A stretch of DNA of 64,000 bases from Serendipita indica DSM 11827. Its lineage: Eukaryota > Basidiomycota > Agaricomycetes > Sebacinales > Serendipitaceae. The translations under genes and the position numbers were made by a program. Position 1 is the first letter of the stretch; every line of letters starts with the position of its first letter. The stretch covers positions 1,674,001 through 1,738,000 of the forward strand of contig CAJVGD010000002.1 of the NCBI GenBank assembly GCA_910890315.1, given 5' to 3'. Shown piece after piece: positions 46,371 to 58,194 of the stretch. The notes under the pieces are model-generated. The model was given only the letters and a program-made list of their open reading frames with translations. It had not been told where the DNA came from and did no database searches.

Positions 46371-46850
46371 GGCGGCGAGGACTGGTCAGACGGTCAGTGG
46401 CCATTTTTTAAAATCTATAAACGAGTATAATTACATACCTAGGTGTCGATGAGATGACTACGAGAAGCTGGACGGGTAGTAGACCGTGTTTGAGGCAATA
46501 GCACAAGAAGAGACCGCCTGGGGAGAAAAGAATTGGATGCTCAGGAGCAGCCTGAGACTTGAAAGTATTGAAGAAACGACGCCAAACGCGTCTTGAAGCG
46601 AAAGGACGAGGGCTCGCGGGGCAGGCAGGGAGCAAGCTCGACTGACAACTTGGTCTCGCCGCTTTGCCATAGGGACTGACCAGCTCTCGAACAGCGCTAC
46701 ATCGTACGAATGTTTATAATTGGGATCTATATTCGCGCTAACTGCTATATTCGAATACTCCTTACAACTAGCCCAACGGCCACATACTCGGCTCATCTCC
46801 TGTGCCCGGTTATCAGCATTGGCCAGGGGCTCCTTGATGGGTAGGAAGAG
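46371..46850. promoter_or_regulatory. Divergent upstream region, membrane protein and UBE2O
   Basis: The two flanking start codons face away from each other, so both promoters lie here. A minus-strand open frame at 46408-46635 is discussed under rejected items. No site assigned. Confidence 0.4.
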
Positions 46851-49800
46851 ATGGCATTCTACATTGAAGATGTCGTAGAACGAACAGACGGGTCGTTAGA
46901 ACTAGGGATCGTCGCCGTGCGTGATACCCCGGGTCGTCTATCACATTGCTGATGTGAGCTCAGAGGACATGGCAAGAGCAGCCCTCATACGACGAACTAG
47001 ATGCACCGCTTGATGATCCTCTGATGAGACCACTGGTCAAGGGCGAGGTATTTGCATTTCCCCAAAAGAGACGCAGACGCTCACGCCCGTCAAGATCGGC
47101 ATACAGATCGTACCAACAGGAAGACGCGAGATTACTCAAGAATCCTCGCTTAGACTCGTTGATCGCTGCATGTTCCTCCGCGGCGACGTCTGCAAGAGGA
47201 CTTCCAATGACGACCCTCAGTCTGGTGTCATCCTCAACGTAAACGTGCAAGTCAAGATACGCCATACAATCACCAAAGAGTCCGTAGACCAGTGGTTTGA
47301 TCGAGAAGAATTCAATCCACAGCAACCAATGATGCCAGGGGACTTTGTCTTTGCTCAGAATTGGGTAGGACAGGTTCGTTTATTTTGCGTATACGAGCTA
47401 CTGTGTTGTCTGATTCCTCGTCAAGGTTGAAGAGGTGCGCAGATTGGCGCCGAAGATGGATGAAAACTGATACCAAGGGTAAAGACCTTCAATGAGGCCT
47501 TGATGGTCACCCCAAGCAATCAAATACAACCTCTATACGAACTGGGTGGCCGCTTTGCCGTAGGGGAGAAATGCTATGTCAGTGATGGAGTGTATCATTA
47601 AAATAAGAGTGCTGACAGTGCCTAGCCGATCTCTGACGGACAAAACATGACAGGGGAGCCAACAAACATAATCATCAAAGTGACGCCAGTGGCAGCCGCC
47701 ATTTCTTGGAGCGCAGTAAACCAGATGCTCACCCAAAGCGAAGCCGCAGAGTGCGCCCGACCGGACAAGTTCTGGCCTGCGGATTGCTTCAACAATTTGT
47801 CGGTTATGCGATCCCGTGGCTCAGTTGTTGGAACCATCGGGGAACGAATCGTGTTCAAGGACCCTGCACGACTTCAGCAGCTTAATATCAGAACGGCAGT
47901 CTATACAAAGGACGCCAGTAGTACAATTGTGGTCGACTCACTGATGATCACGGATACCCGAACCCGGGTAGAGGTCTTATGGCAAGACGGCTCACGTGAA
48001 TGGATTCGCTCCACACAACTCGTCCCTCATTTGGCGGTAGACGAGTATGAATGCTGGTGAGTTTGGGAAACTATGGATTTCATGAAATAATAATGTGCAG
48101 GCCTGGCGATTGTGTGCTATGGAAGGGCGAAGACGAGAAGAAACTCGCCATCGTCCAATCGATATCGGCAAAGGATCGAATAGGCTCAGTCCGCTGGCTG
48201 CCCACACAAGTGATCGAAGATATTTCTGTCCTTGAACTTGACCCACAAGGTGGCTCTCTCACAGACGGAATCAATGCCTTTGGTCTGCGCCGTGGAGAAT
48301 GTGTCTTGATCCACAAGATTGGCACAACTAATGGCGTGCAACCACCACTGGTTCCAAAAGTGGGCGAACTCGAGAATTGGGTGCACGAGCTGCCAAGCCG
48401 TGGGAAAGATGGCGCCGTCGAGGGATGGAGAGGAGATTTGACCTCTGTCGCCATGCAAACCCTAGGATTTGAATGGAAGAAAGGAGCCAGTGCTCTTCCT
48501 GTCACTCTGCCTATAGATACAGAACTTGTGGGTCATTCCATCAACGTCTTTCCAGGTGGAGAGCGCAGCAATATCGATATCACCTCGCTCGGGACTGGGA
48601 AAGACATTGACTGGTTCGGCCAAGTGCTGGATGTAAGTTGGCTCGTTCTTGACAGAATACTCGCTAAAGTTTCGCCAGCTCACCCTTGAGGGCGACATCG
48701 TCGTCGGGTTGGCATCCGGCCAAACTGTTACCATACCCTTGGAACGGTGCTCATTGTACCGCGACTTTGAAGATTACTGGGATGGAGATGGTGGTCCCGA
48801 AGCCGCTGGTGCTGACGAGATGGATGCCATGTACGACGATGAGGACTTTTCTGAGGGCAGTTGGGAGGATGCAAACGAAGAGGAACGAAATGACTGGAGT
48901 CACATGGAAATTGACGACATTTCTTCTGAACCTGCCGTAACTTCCCGGCATCTACCAGGTTCCAAGATACCAGGAGCATGGCCATCCTCCCCCCCGTCCG
49001 ACGACGAATCATCCAATTTCCAAGATTCCTCGCCGCATGAGAGAGGCGAAACGTCACCACCCAGTCTCGCCAAAGCAGTGGAATTGGTAACAGGCAACGT
49101 GAATGCGGCTATTGTTCAGGACGCTCAGGGAATTGCAGAGGCAAGCACTGAAACCAATTCTGCCAAACATTGGACACGGTTCGAAATACTACCAGAAGCA
49201 CCTCTGGATCACGCATTCTACACCACAGAGCCGGTGGCACAACCATCAAAAGCATTCGTCTCTCGACTCGCCAAAGAGTATAGAGTGCTGCAATCATCGC
49301 TGCCGGAATCTATTTTGGTGCGCGCGTACGAGGATCGTACAGACCTCTTGCGATGCTTGATAATTGGTCCAAGTAATACCCCATATTCCGATGCGCCATT
49401 TTTCATCGACTGGAGATGTGACCCCAATTCTTATCCCCAATCTCCTCCTGTAGCCCATTTCCTTAGCTGGACCAATGGAAATGGTAGAGTAAACCCGTAA
49501 GTTCTACATATAATCGGCTCCACTTGATGTAGACTACTATTCACAGAAACCTGTATGAAGAAGGCAAGGTTTGTCTGTCCATTCTCGGCACCTGGGCTGG
49601 GGATCGTAGCGAATCTTGGAACGCTGCTCGATCCTCGCTTCTTCAAGCTTTGGTGTCAATTCAAGGCTTGGTTTTGGTCCGCGAGCCATATTTCTGCGAA
49701 CCCAGCTTTGAGAAGATGCGAGGGACGGAAGAAGGAAAGCTGAACAGGTGGGTTGTAATCACTTCTCGATGCGCCGCCATCTTATCATCCATCATCAGTC

Positions 49801-50099
49801 GACTTTACAGCGAGAAGGCCTACGTCCTCTCTCGTGGATTCGTACGTCGTGCGCTCGAAATACCACCCCAGGGCTTGGAACAGGAGATTAATTGGTTCTA
49901 TCATCAACACGGACACCTTGATAAGGTTATTGCGGATGCCGAATCGCTCATCACAAGGAGTTCGACCAGCATCCGATCTCCCGAAGTGGACGAAGATTCG
50001 GACATCGCAATCCCACGGTTGTCCGCTGGTGGAATACTTAGCCTGCAGAAGACACTAAATAAACTCAAGGAACTTCGCGTGTCCAGAAGCGAGACGTAA
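46851..50099 (+). CDS. UBE2O: UBE2O-type (E3-independent) ubiquitin-conjugating enzyme
   Basis: A hybrid E2/E3 enzyme that ubiquitinates basic-patch substrates, including unassembled ribosomal proteins. The start [19 protein letters not shown] at 46851. The N-terminal half has KOW/SH3-like modules: [52 protein letters not shown]; then [39 protein letters not shown] and [20 protein letters not shown]. An acidic linker with coiled character follows. The UBC fold is [53 protein letters not shown], then [20 protein letters not shown], with the catalytic Cys in KVCLS. The end matches the human C-terminal helices ([20 protein letters not shown]). About ten exons; borders before 47160 are uncertain and may need a very short intron near 47049-47077. 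Confidence 0.9.
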
Positions 50100-50211
50100 T
50101 TTGTGGCTCACAGCAATGCTGGATCATGTTTATTCTTCCCATATCAAGGTATCATAGTATCTGTATTCTACAGACGTGCCATTCTAGTTCCCTGGCTCTG
50201 CCTCCAGACTT

Positions 50212-52315
50212 CTATCTCGTATGAGGCTGTTCGACGTATCGCAAGTAAGCCGCCTTGAGTGATGCAATGTCTCTTGTGATCCAAGGATGGTGCATTGCAT
50301 CACGAATTTTTGCCCGTTTCTGGATATCCCGGATGAGCAAAGCGGAAATGAAGTCGCGAGCTATACAACGGCTGGTCAGTTAAGCCGTACATATTCTCTG
50401 TTCACAGAAGTCTTCAGGATTCGCACCAAGAGCCAGTTCAACCCAGTCTTCTGCTTTAAAAACCTTCTCCTTCTGCACAATTCTACGGCGCACGACTTCC
50501 TCACTATGGGCGGGAGTATCCAGTTCACCGACATTATTGTAGGGATACCGAGACTCTTTGCTTCTTCCTATAGGGTCAAATGGATGAAATCCCCTCGTAT
50601 CCAGCGTATCAGACAAATGCACAGCTATGACCAGAGGTTTAGTACGTACTGAAGCATGATGAACACAAGAAGACCAAGAGCCCATGAGTCTGTTGTCTCG
50701 GAGCTATACATTTCTCTCCAGGCGAGGGCGTTGATTGCTTCAGGTGGGAGGTAGCTCACTGTGCCGGCGACGTTGGCCGTTGGTTCGTAGGAGTTTTCCC
50801 TTGCAAGTCCAAAATCTGCGATCACAACCCTTGGAAATGAACCTGGTGTACAGAGGAGAACGTTCTCAGGCTGCAGAGGGAGATGTCAAACTTATCCTAC
50901 AACTTGGTGTTCTTACCTTGAGGTCTATACAGGGGTCAGTATTCAGCGATAGTAGCTATAGAGTACGCACCACGATGAGATATGCGCCGCTCATAGATAT
51001 ACTGTGCCGTCAGATGTAGCTTCGGCACTTACTTATAATGTACCTCGAGTCCTTGCATAAGCTGCCAAGCAATATACTTTGCTTCTCCTTCGCAGAGAAA
51101 CTTGTTCATATGCAGATAAGAGAAGAGATCTCCACCCGTCGCCAATTCAAGAAAAATGTGCCTTGGAGTCCGTCAGACAAACACCCATCGTCCAAGAATG
51201 AATGGCTTGCAAATTGGCACCGGAGGTGTGAAAGCCGTAAACCGCATTGATGTTGGGCTGCTCAATTGTCAGTGCATTTCATGTCTTTAAACCGAATCAC
51301 GAACGTGTCGAAGCTGTCGGAGTAAGCGCACCTCTCTGAGAACATCGTCGATGTCAGCTTGAGTCTTGCGGATTATCGTCTTGCATGCGGCTTGCCGGGC
51401 AGTTTTCACATCGACGGCGAGATGAACCGAAGAGTATGCGCCACTGACACAATTTATTCAACGTAAAGTTACTCAGTGAGAAACCACGGACCTTCCTAGT
51501 CGCTTTCCAGTGATGATATAGTTTCCGACGCGCTATAAGAACGTGTCAGCAGAATCGGGGTTTGTAGTGTTTACGTACGCTAGGACCTTCTAAGCCATTA
51601 TTTGCCTGGATATAGTGCGAAAGAAATTGCTGGCAAGTGAAGCCTATCGTGATTCAACACTAATGCTGTCTAAATGGATTGGGGGTAACTTTGAGAGTTT
51701 GGTAAAGTGAGCACGTCACCCTCCATGAGCAGTAGTGATTGCTTCCCAGTAAAAACATGTCCGTTGATGAGAACTCCATTGCTCGAGTAATCCTGCGTAC
51801 GGTAAGCGAGCAATCGCTCATCCCACGGCAACAAACTTGGCAGACAATGCCAACGTTTCCGCTATCCGATTTTACACTTCGAAATCGAGGTGCGTAAGTT
51901 GTATACGTGGAAATATAACTGGGTACTCACGCATGAATCACGCAATGTTTGCTGGACACGCTCGGTTCGTGGAGAACATAGTCACAGCTGGATCTTCTTC
52001 CTTAAAGCCACTAGTCAGAATGCGTTCTCGGAATAGCGAACCCAAATCTACCAAGCAAAACTGGATAGCCAACTTTGACAAATAACTCTGTGTTGCCGGG
52101 ATAAGGACTCATAAGAAAATATATGAGAGTATGTTCTGCGTACTATCAACTCGTCCAGTCTTTGCGTTACGCGTCGAGAGAACGGCAGCCGTCGATTCGG
52201 CAGGCACGACGCGCTTTTTCTTGACGGGAGACGCGTCTTCATCGACGATCTTTCGTTTTTTGTCCTTTAAAGTGCTAAGTGACGCGTCTGGATTGGTTAT
52301 GGTCGTGGCCGGCAT
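50212..52315 (-). CDS. FHA-domain checkpoint kinase (Cds1/Rad53/Chk2 type)
   Basis: The best ATG is 52315 (MPATTITNPDASLSTLKDKK), followed by a basic stretch with KKRKIVDEDASPVKKKR, a likely nuclear localisation signal. The FHA domain is split over small exons: SSCDYVLHEPSVSSKHCVIH and DYSSNGVLINGHVFTGKQSL, LMEGDVLTLPNS. The kinase begins VGNYIITGKRLGRGAYSSVH; the ATP lysine is in ARQAACKTIIRK. Then LREVRLLRQLRHPNI, LATGGDLFSYLHMNKF, the catalytic loop ISHRDLKPENVLL (intron inside the Asp codon), VIADFGLARENSYEPTANVA and GTVSYLPPEAINALAW. It ends RDIASLKAAYLRYVEQPHTR. The FHA-then-kinase order is that of Rad53/Cds1/Chk2, which act in the S-phase and DNA-damage checkpoint. More than ten short exons; unlike Rad53 only one FHA domain is seen. 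Confidence 0.85.
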
Positions 52316-52387
52316 TGGATGGTCGGGGTCAAGTGGCTTCACGAGCTTCGTTTCCTTCCATAGTCGCGCTTAGCTCAAAGTTGCTTC
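52316..52387. promoter_or_regulatory. Very short bidirectional promoter, checkpoint kinase and Sld2
   Basis: Only 72 bp lie between the two divergent ATG codons. Unless transcripts start inside coding sequence or the kinase start lies further in, both genes must be driven from this segment. I see no MluI-type (ACGCGT) site in it. Confidence 0.5.
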
Positions 52388-54007
52388 ATGAGCTCGGAGT
52401 ACACGACATTAAGAACAGAACTAAAGCAATGGGAGAGAGAATATCAGGCCCAACATGGGCGAAAGCCGACGCCCAATGATATAAGGCTTATTCCCGGTCT
52501 CAGTACGTGACACTTGTGTCTCTGTAATCTGCTCTCAATTTATTTGGTAGCGGAAAAGTACAAACGTTTCAAAGCCTTATCAAAAGCTGCTGGCCAGACC
52601 GGAGATGTCGGCAAACCTCCAGCACCCGCCTCCACCGGCGCGTCTAGCGGAATAATCAGGCATTCAAGGGCAGTAGAGGACCTAGGAGACGCAATACCTG
52701 CAGCCGCGAGACCCAATCCCTTTTCTCCCTCAAAGCCACGCCCGACCACATCCCACATTGCATCCGGCCGGCGCACTCCAGAACGACATCTTTTCCCGAA
52801 TCCATTCGCATCCCCGGTCAAGAAAAAGGAAGGTAGCAACGCCACTAGCTCAGCTCATCCCGGAACACTCGATTCCCTGTCCCACTCCCCTTCATCTTCC
52901 CCAAATCCCTTCGTCGTAAAGCGACTCCCGGATGAGAACTTGTTGAAACCCACTCAGCCACCTGACTCGCCGTTCACCGCTGCTCGAAAGCGCATCAGAG
53001 GCGACGGGGAAGAGGGACTAGGCAATACTATGGATACAGACGCACCAGATAATACGAAGAGACGGAGATTCGTTAATCGCTCACAGTCAGCATCCTACTC
53101 TGGATTGTTCGGGACTGCGCCCTACATCCTTCCTGATACCGCCGCTCAATCGAATTCAAACACTCAGCCATCTCAACCCGGTTCTTCTCGTCCCGGTGAA
53201 GAGGTCCTGGGGGACAGTCCGATCAAACCAAGTGTTCGGAATGGAGTCGTCTACAAGCCAATTTTCGACGATGGTCGTGAGTCGCTGCAAACTTCTGCAT
53301 TGGGCTCGCAACGGTCCGGCACGACTCGTACTACGTCTCTGCCAGCTTCTTTGACCATCTTCAGCAAGCGGCCAGAAAGTGATGATGCGGCAAGAAAGCA
53401 TTTAGTGTCGTCACAGCCGGTGCAGGATGACGACTCTTTGACAAACGATAACCAAGCGATGGACGAGGATGACCCGTCGACCTCCACCCAGCTCATCGCA
53501 CCGACTCCGGTCAAAACAGGTGCGAAGCAATGGAAAGGTCAAGCCAAAGGGAAGAAACAGAAAACAATGACGCATGCGAACGAGGATTTGAGCGACAGCG
53601 AGCAAACAAGCGACGAAGTTCAGGCGGTCGAAGTCGAATGGCGCATACTCGGTCCTCTCCAGGTGCCAGGGCAAACGGACGACAAGGGTGACGACGACGA
53701 CGAGAACTTTCAGTTACTCTCTCTCGGGAAACCGTGGATCAGGCACTATTCCACTGCAGAAGAAGATGGAGAAATCAACGAGAGTGTGAGGGAACATGTA
53801 GAGATTGATCTACCCGAGGAAATGCAAAATCTGCTCGAGCTTAGTCCATCCAAACCGCGGGTGGACGAGGATCAAGTTGTCCAGGATATATTGGCAGGTA
53901 TTGGCGATCGTAGTAAGCGACATGAGGTGTGGCATGTTGGCGACGTCGGGACCGAAGAAGACGATTGGGACAGTGAAGGCGCGGGATGGTGGGAGGCAGA
54001 GTTGTAA
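52388..54007 (+). CDS. SLD2: DNA replication initiator Sld2/Drc1 (RecQL4 N-terminus-like)
   Basis: Two exons, 52388-52502 and 52551-54007 (intron GTACGT...GGTAG), 524 codons with the stop. The N-terminus reads TELKQWEREYQAQHGRKPTP, then NDIRLIPGLTEKYKRFKALS, the diagnostic Sld2/RecQL4 signature. The rest is disordered, with many CDK-type sites: FSPSKPR, ASPVKKKEG, DSPIKPS, PTPVKTG, LSPSKPR. This fits the known CDK-dependent binding of Sld2 to Dpb11/TopBP1 at replication origins. The C-terminal third is acidic and has conserved-looking EWRILGPLQVPGQ and DDWDSEGAGWWEAEL. Unspliced gene calls start inside exon 2 and miss the diagnostic domain. Confidence 0.92.
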
Positions 54008-54312
54008 TTCACAGAAGGCTAAAACGAGGCCTAGTGTAGCGATATGGGGCTTCGTTGACAGTAGTGAGTTCTCCGATGCTGTGACAGGTGAGCCGTGACT
54101 GAGTTACCATAGAATTCGGTCGAATTTCAACGCTGTTAGGCTATTCTACAAGATGTAGACTGTTTGTCATTTATTTTCCACCGCATGGTCAGCAAGAGCC
54201 CGCCGGCCTTTTCCACGCCTTGTGCACGCGTCGAGGAGAGCACTTCTAAATACCAGACGAAATCGACGGTCGCGAGTTGAACGTACCTACGCAACACCCA
54301 CCAGCGACAAGG
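54008..54312. other. Short intergenic region after SLD2
   Basis: 3' UTR of SLD2 and promoter of the next plus-strand gene. Nothing else recognised. Confidence 0.35.
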
Positions 54313-57224
54313 ATGTCGATTCGCACCCCCTCTCGACCAACTACCCCTGCAGCTAGCATCAAGGGCTTGTCTATTGGCCCCTTTCGAACACCTCGCTCGC
54401 GACCCTCCAAGTCGCTCCCGAACACAGTATTTGGGGACAATAACGATGACCAACTATCGATAAGAGCGGGAAAGTTTGCGCGGAGCCACCGTCGGACAGC
54501 GAGCACCTCAGCCGCGTTGGTTGGGAGCAGCCAACACGACGGTGGCCCGCCATCCTCAGCACCGCCTTTTGGCTCTACTTTTCCTCCGGTCGCTGGAGCA
54601 CATTACTTCCAACAACAAGGAACCCGCCCAAGCTTCCGCTCCTCTCTCCAGTCTCTCGCCCGGACGGGTAGCCTGTCGAGGATCAAGTCTGCTGGTCGGC
54701 ATACGCGGAATACAAGCACCGACGGCCATCATCCTGCTGATTATTGGGACGACGTCGATAACCAATCCAACGGCTCACGCTTCGACTTGCTGGACAGTGA
54801 TCCATTCCGTTCAGAGTCGCCTGCGCCCGTGGATCACTACATCTCGGAGATCGAAGAAACACCTCCCCCAGTCCCGCCTAAGCCCTTCCTCTCCTTCCAA
54901 AGTCGAAACCAGCTCCTATAATCGAAACACCGCTCAAGGACATCCATATTCTTATCCCAGAGCCCGAGGCCATAAACACGCGTTCGCCTGGTGGCTCCGA
55001 GGGCTCTCGAACTCCTACGAGCGCCACCGTCGCAGCCATGAAGAACGCCTTTAGTCGACTTACCGGTAGTAATCATACGTCTCCGACAATTGGTGCCAGC
55101 GGAAAGCCAAGGAAACGACTGCTGAGCTTCATCCGAGAGGCAAAGACACCAGTCGTACCCGAGCCACCGGCCAAGGATACACCTCAGCTGACGCTTCCAA
55201 CCCTTGATGATGGTCCTCTGTTCGATGCTGCAAATTTTGAGCTGGACGACTTTGCCTTTGCGCGCTCGCCAAAGGCCAATCGAAAGAGTAATACGCTCTC
55301 CTTCCCCGTCGCTCAAAGCCCATCGCCTCCTCAAGCTCCAATATCAATAGCGGAGCTTCAGAGTCCATCTGCATTACAGCTTAATCTGCACGGGGATCTC
55401 GCTAGCTATATTATTCCATCGCCGACTCGCGACGATGAGGGCGACGAGGATGAAGCTCCAACTCCAGTAGCCACGACCTCACAGTTACGAATACCACAAG
55501 GTAGGGAAGAAAAGGAGGTAGTTTCCTCCCTGGTCCCACCAGCCTGGATCCTTGAGTTCCGCGAGGAACTTGAGAAGCTCGCAGGAGAGGCGCTAAACCT
55601 CACTTCCCTACCCGATAATAGGCTAGTTCTGGAACTTCCAGAGGCTCCTGGTAGCTCTCATCGGCGTACTTTGGTTTTCGAGGACGTCTCTTCAAGACAT
55701 TCGATACCAACAATCCCGGAGATAGAGGAGACACCGGTACTTCGTACGACTGGCCCTACTGAAGAAGAAACCACACCAGCTCTCACGTATGACTCCGCTT
55801 CCATTACGTCCACCTCGACCTGTTCGCGCGGCACGCCAAAAAGACCAACTCGCCCTATCCCTCCTGTTCCGCCTGCCTTTGTTTCAGTGAATACTTCTAA
55901 TAGAAGTAGACAGAGGGGTGGTAGCGTCAGCTCTCGAGTGGCCGACACAGCCACCTTGAACTTGGAAACACGCCCTCACCTTGAGGCCCATCGCACGTCG
56001 CCGCCTGGGTCCAGTCGCCACATAACAAGATCCCCAGCGTTCCGAGTCGAGTCTCTGTATACGATCCAGTCGCGCTCAACGCAATTTGACCCGGACCAGC
56101 ACACTATTCCATCCATCCCCGATCAGGACTCGTACTTTGTCCGGGCCCCGACCTCTGATTCTGAGTTTGATTCGGATACCGAAGAGGGAAATAGCGTGTA
56201 TCAGAGCTTGGAGAATATTGACGAGGACCGCATTGGTGACGATCAGACGATCCGCGCAGCCCTCGCTTTAGCATCAGAGGGACCACAGTCAAATCAGGAA
56301 GCGCCTCAAGAACTCGAGGCGAATTCGGCACCCGCTTTTCAACCACGCATCTCAAAGCAGGAGGCGATTGAAGAAGCCATTCAAAAAATCCAGAGAAAGG
56401 CTGAACTTCAATCCACCAACGTTCGTCTCGGTACCACAGAGGAAGAACAATTAGAAGAACCCGAGGTGGAGGAAGAGCCAGCCGACGCCAAATCCACCGT
56501 CACAAATCTACTCAGGAGTGTGAGCAACCCGTTCTCGACCTCGACAGAAGAGCCACCGGTAAGTAGATTTTGTTGTCTATTTCTCAAGCGGTAAATGGGG
56601 TTTCTTATTTATTTTCTCCTTTATTTCTTTGTACCTTGTGGACCGCTGGACCGCACGTAATAGAAACCGCCGCGCAAAGTATCTCTACTTCGCAAGCGTG
56701 TGCTTAGTCGAAGCCTAGGAGCATACAAGCCGTCCCTCAAGTCGTCTTCGTCGTCGACTCACAGCCGTTCGACCTCGGAACCTAACAATAGCAAACATAA
56801 TTCGTTTTCCTCTTCTCTCTTTGGGGAAGAAAAGAGAATTATCGTCGCAGGACACCTCCCGCTAACGACCAGACAACCCGAACGACCTCTCCAATCAATC
56901 TTACAACCCAGCTCTTCGTTTGGGAACGGCTACAGCTATAATCAGCATCGACAATACCCTCATCACGCACAGTATCACACCTATCGCGGCCACCCAGACC
57001 AGCCACCTGCATTCTACGACGACTATTACAGCCCTCCCGTCTACCTCGCAACGTCTACCCCCACTTTTGAGGTTCTCCCTCCTGCCGTCATAAAACGACA
57101 CGACACTGGGTCAGCATCTTCCGCGATTCCTTACCCTGTGGTCGAACCCACACCCCTTACACCCTCGTATAGTACTCACAAGACTCCCGGAACACGTCAA
57201 GACGAGCTCTTCGTCGAACTCTAA
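54313..57224 (+). CDS. Large Ser/Pro-rich disordered protein, function unknown
   Basis: Starts MSIRTPSRPTTPAASIKGLS at 54313. The first open stretch (to about 54920) is basic and Ser-rich and includes PPPVPPKP, an SH3-ligand-like motif. The second stretch is open upstream of 55038 from about 54900 in another frame (KSKPAPIIETPLKDIHILIP), so the two are probably one gene joined by an intron ending at CCAAAG near 54902. It continues to 56560, rich in Glu/Thr/Pro with AIEEAIQKIQRKAELQ as the only clear helix. A GTAAGT intron then joins EEPP to KPPRKVSLLRKRVLSRSLGA. The end is Tyr/His/Pro-rich with DDYYSPPVYLAT and stops at 57224. I recognise no domain; a cortical or signalling scaffold is possible from composition. 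Confidence 0.6.
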
Positions 57225-57307
57225 GCATTATCCAACATCCAGCAGCAGCACCGTCCCCGCATACAATCTAGATTTATTCGCGTCAATCCTCGTACCAGTA
57301 TAACAAT

Positions 57308-57969
57308 ATGGCTACCGACTACCGCGGAGATTGGGAACCGGAAGTAGACTACACTGGGCATCAATGGTTCACTGTGAGTATGATTTCTTGCCTTGAATAT
57401 AATTCTAATCGTCTTATTAGAATCTACCTCCCAAAGCCAAAGTATGTAGATGAGAGCTTCATATCTATTTCTACACGTGCGGGAGAACTGACGAAATTGC
57501 GCAGACGCCACCTCCTGCACCCTCTCCGAAACCTGCATACATTCCAGAACCACAGATTGTGGAACGCAACGCGCTATTTGTCTACGCCCTTAAATCAGCT
57601 CCTGATGTTCTCATGGAGCAATATAAAGCATTTGGCCAGGTTTGTCTGCCTACATTACTTTTGAGTGTATCTCTAACAATCTACAATCAGCTTGGCGTGC
57701 TCGGCTGGTGCTCAGAATTCAGCGAGCTAATAGACGAATTGAAAGAATTCGGAAGTCAGGGACACATGTTCACCGACACTCGAGATCAAGCGCTCGAGAC
57801 GTGCGCGTACCTCCTCGACGCCCTCGTCAACCACATGGAAGTGAAGATGCAGATAATCGTCATGTTTCTCTCTTTCCAGGTTCAGCGTCTCCGAAAATTC
57901 CTTGACGCCAATACGGAGTTCGATGATTACCCGCAACCAGAATTCCCCATGCATTTCATGCAGCGGTGA
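57308..57969 (+). CDS. Small helical protein, about 165 residues, function unknown
   Basis: Starts MATDYRGDWEPEVDYTGHQW at 57308, only 83 bp after the previous stop. My exons: to GTGAGT near 57371, a 21-nt exon encoding NLPPKAK, then TPPPAPSPKPAYIPEPQIVE through YALKSAPDVLMEQYKAFGQ, then LGVLGWCSEFSELIDELKEF to the stop at 57969. The C-terminal 90 residues form predicted amphipathic helices (RDQALETCAYLLDALVNHME, VKMQIIVMFLSFQVQRLRKF) and end DDYPQPEFPMHFMQR. The helical half looks like a conserved fold but I cannot name it. No signal peptide or membrane helix. The close spacing to the upstream gene suggests a very short promoter. Confidence 0.65.
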
Positions 57970-58194
57970 TGAGCCGGTGCATGACTTATGAATATGACCA
58001 CCGCTTTCTCGTCTACTCCCTGTGGCAAATGGAGGTCTCTTGCTTCCCTTCCTGTTCTCCTGTCGCGTGCTTCTATCTCATTATCTACATGTAGCTACAA
58101 GAAACAATCCATTGGTCCCTGCTTTCTGATAGCACAAAGTGACATAAAGGCAAGGCGTGCACGAAAGGTTTTTATTATCTTCGGAATACAGTGG

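Noticed and set aside
46408-46635. Minus-strand open frame with a hydrophobic stretch just upstream of the polytopic membrane protein, as a possible first exon.
   Set aside because: Its donor at CCTAG/GTATGT leaves the wrong phase for the MTTFSIF exon, and the only phase that would fit has a stop right before it.
52316-52342. Upstream start for the checkpoint kinase at 52342.
   Set aside because: It would require a GTG start, which is not expected in fungal nuclear genes; the ATG at 52315 is preferred.
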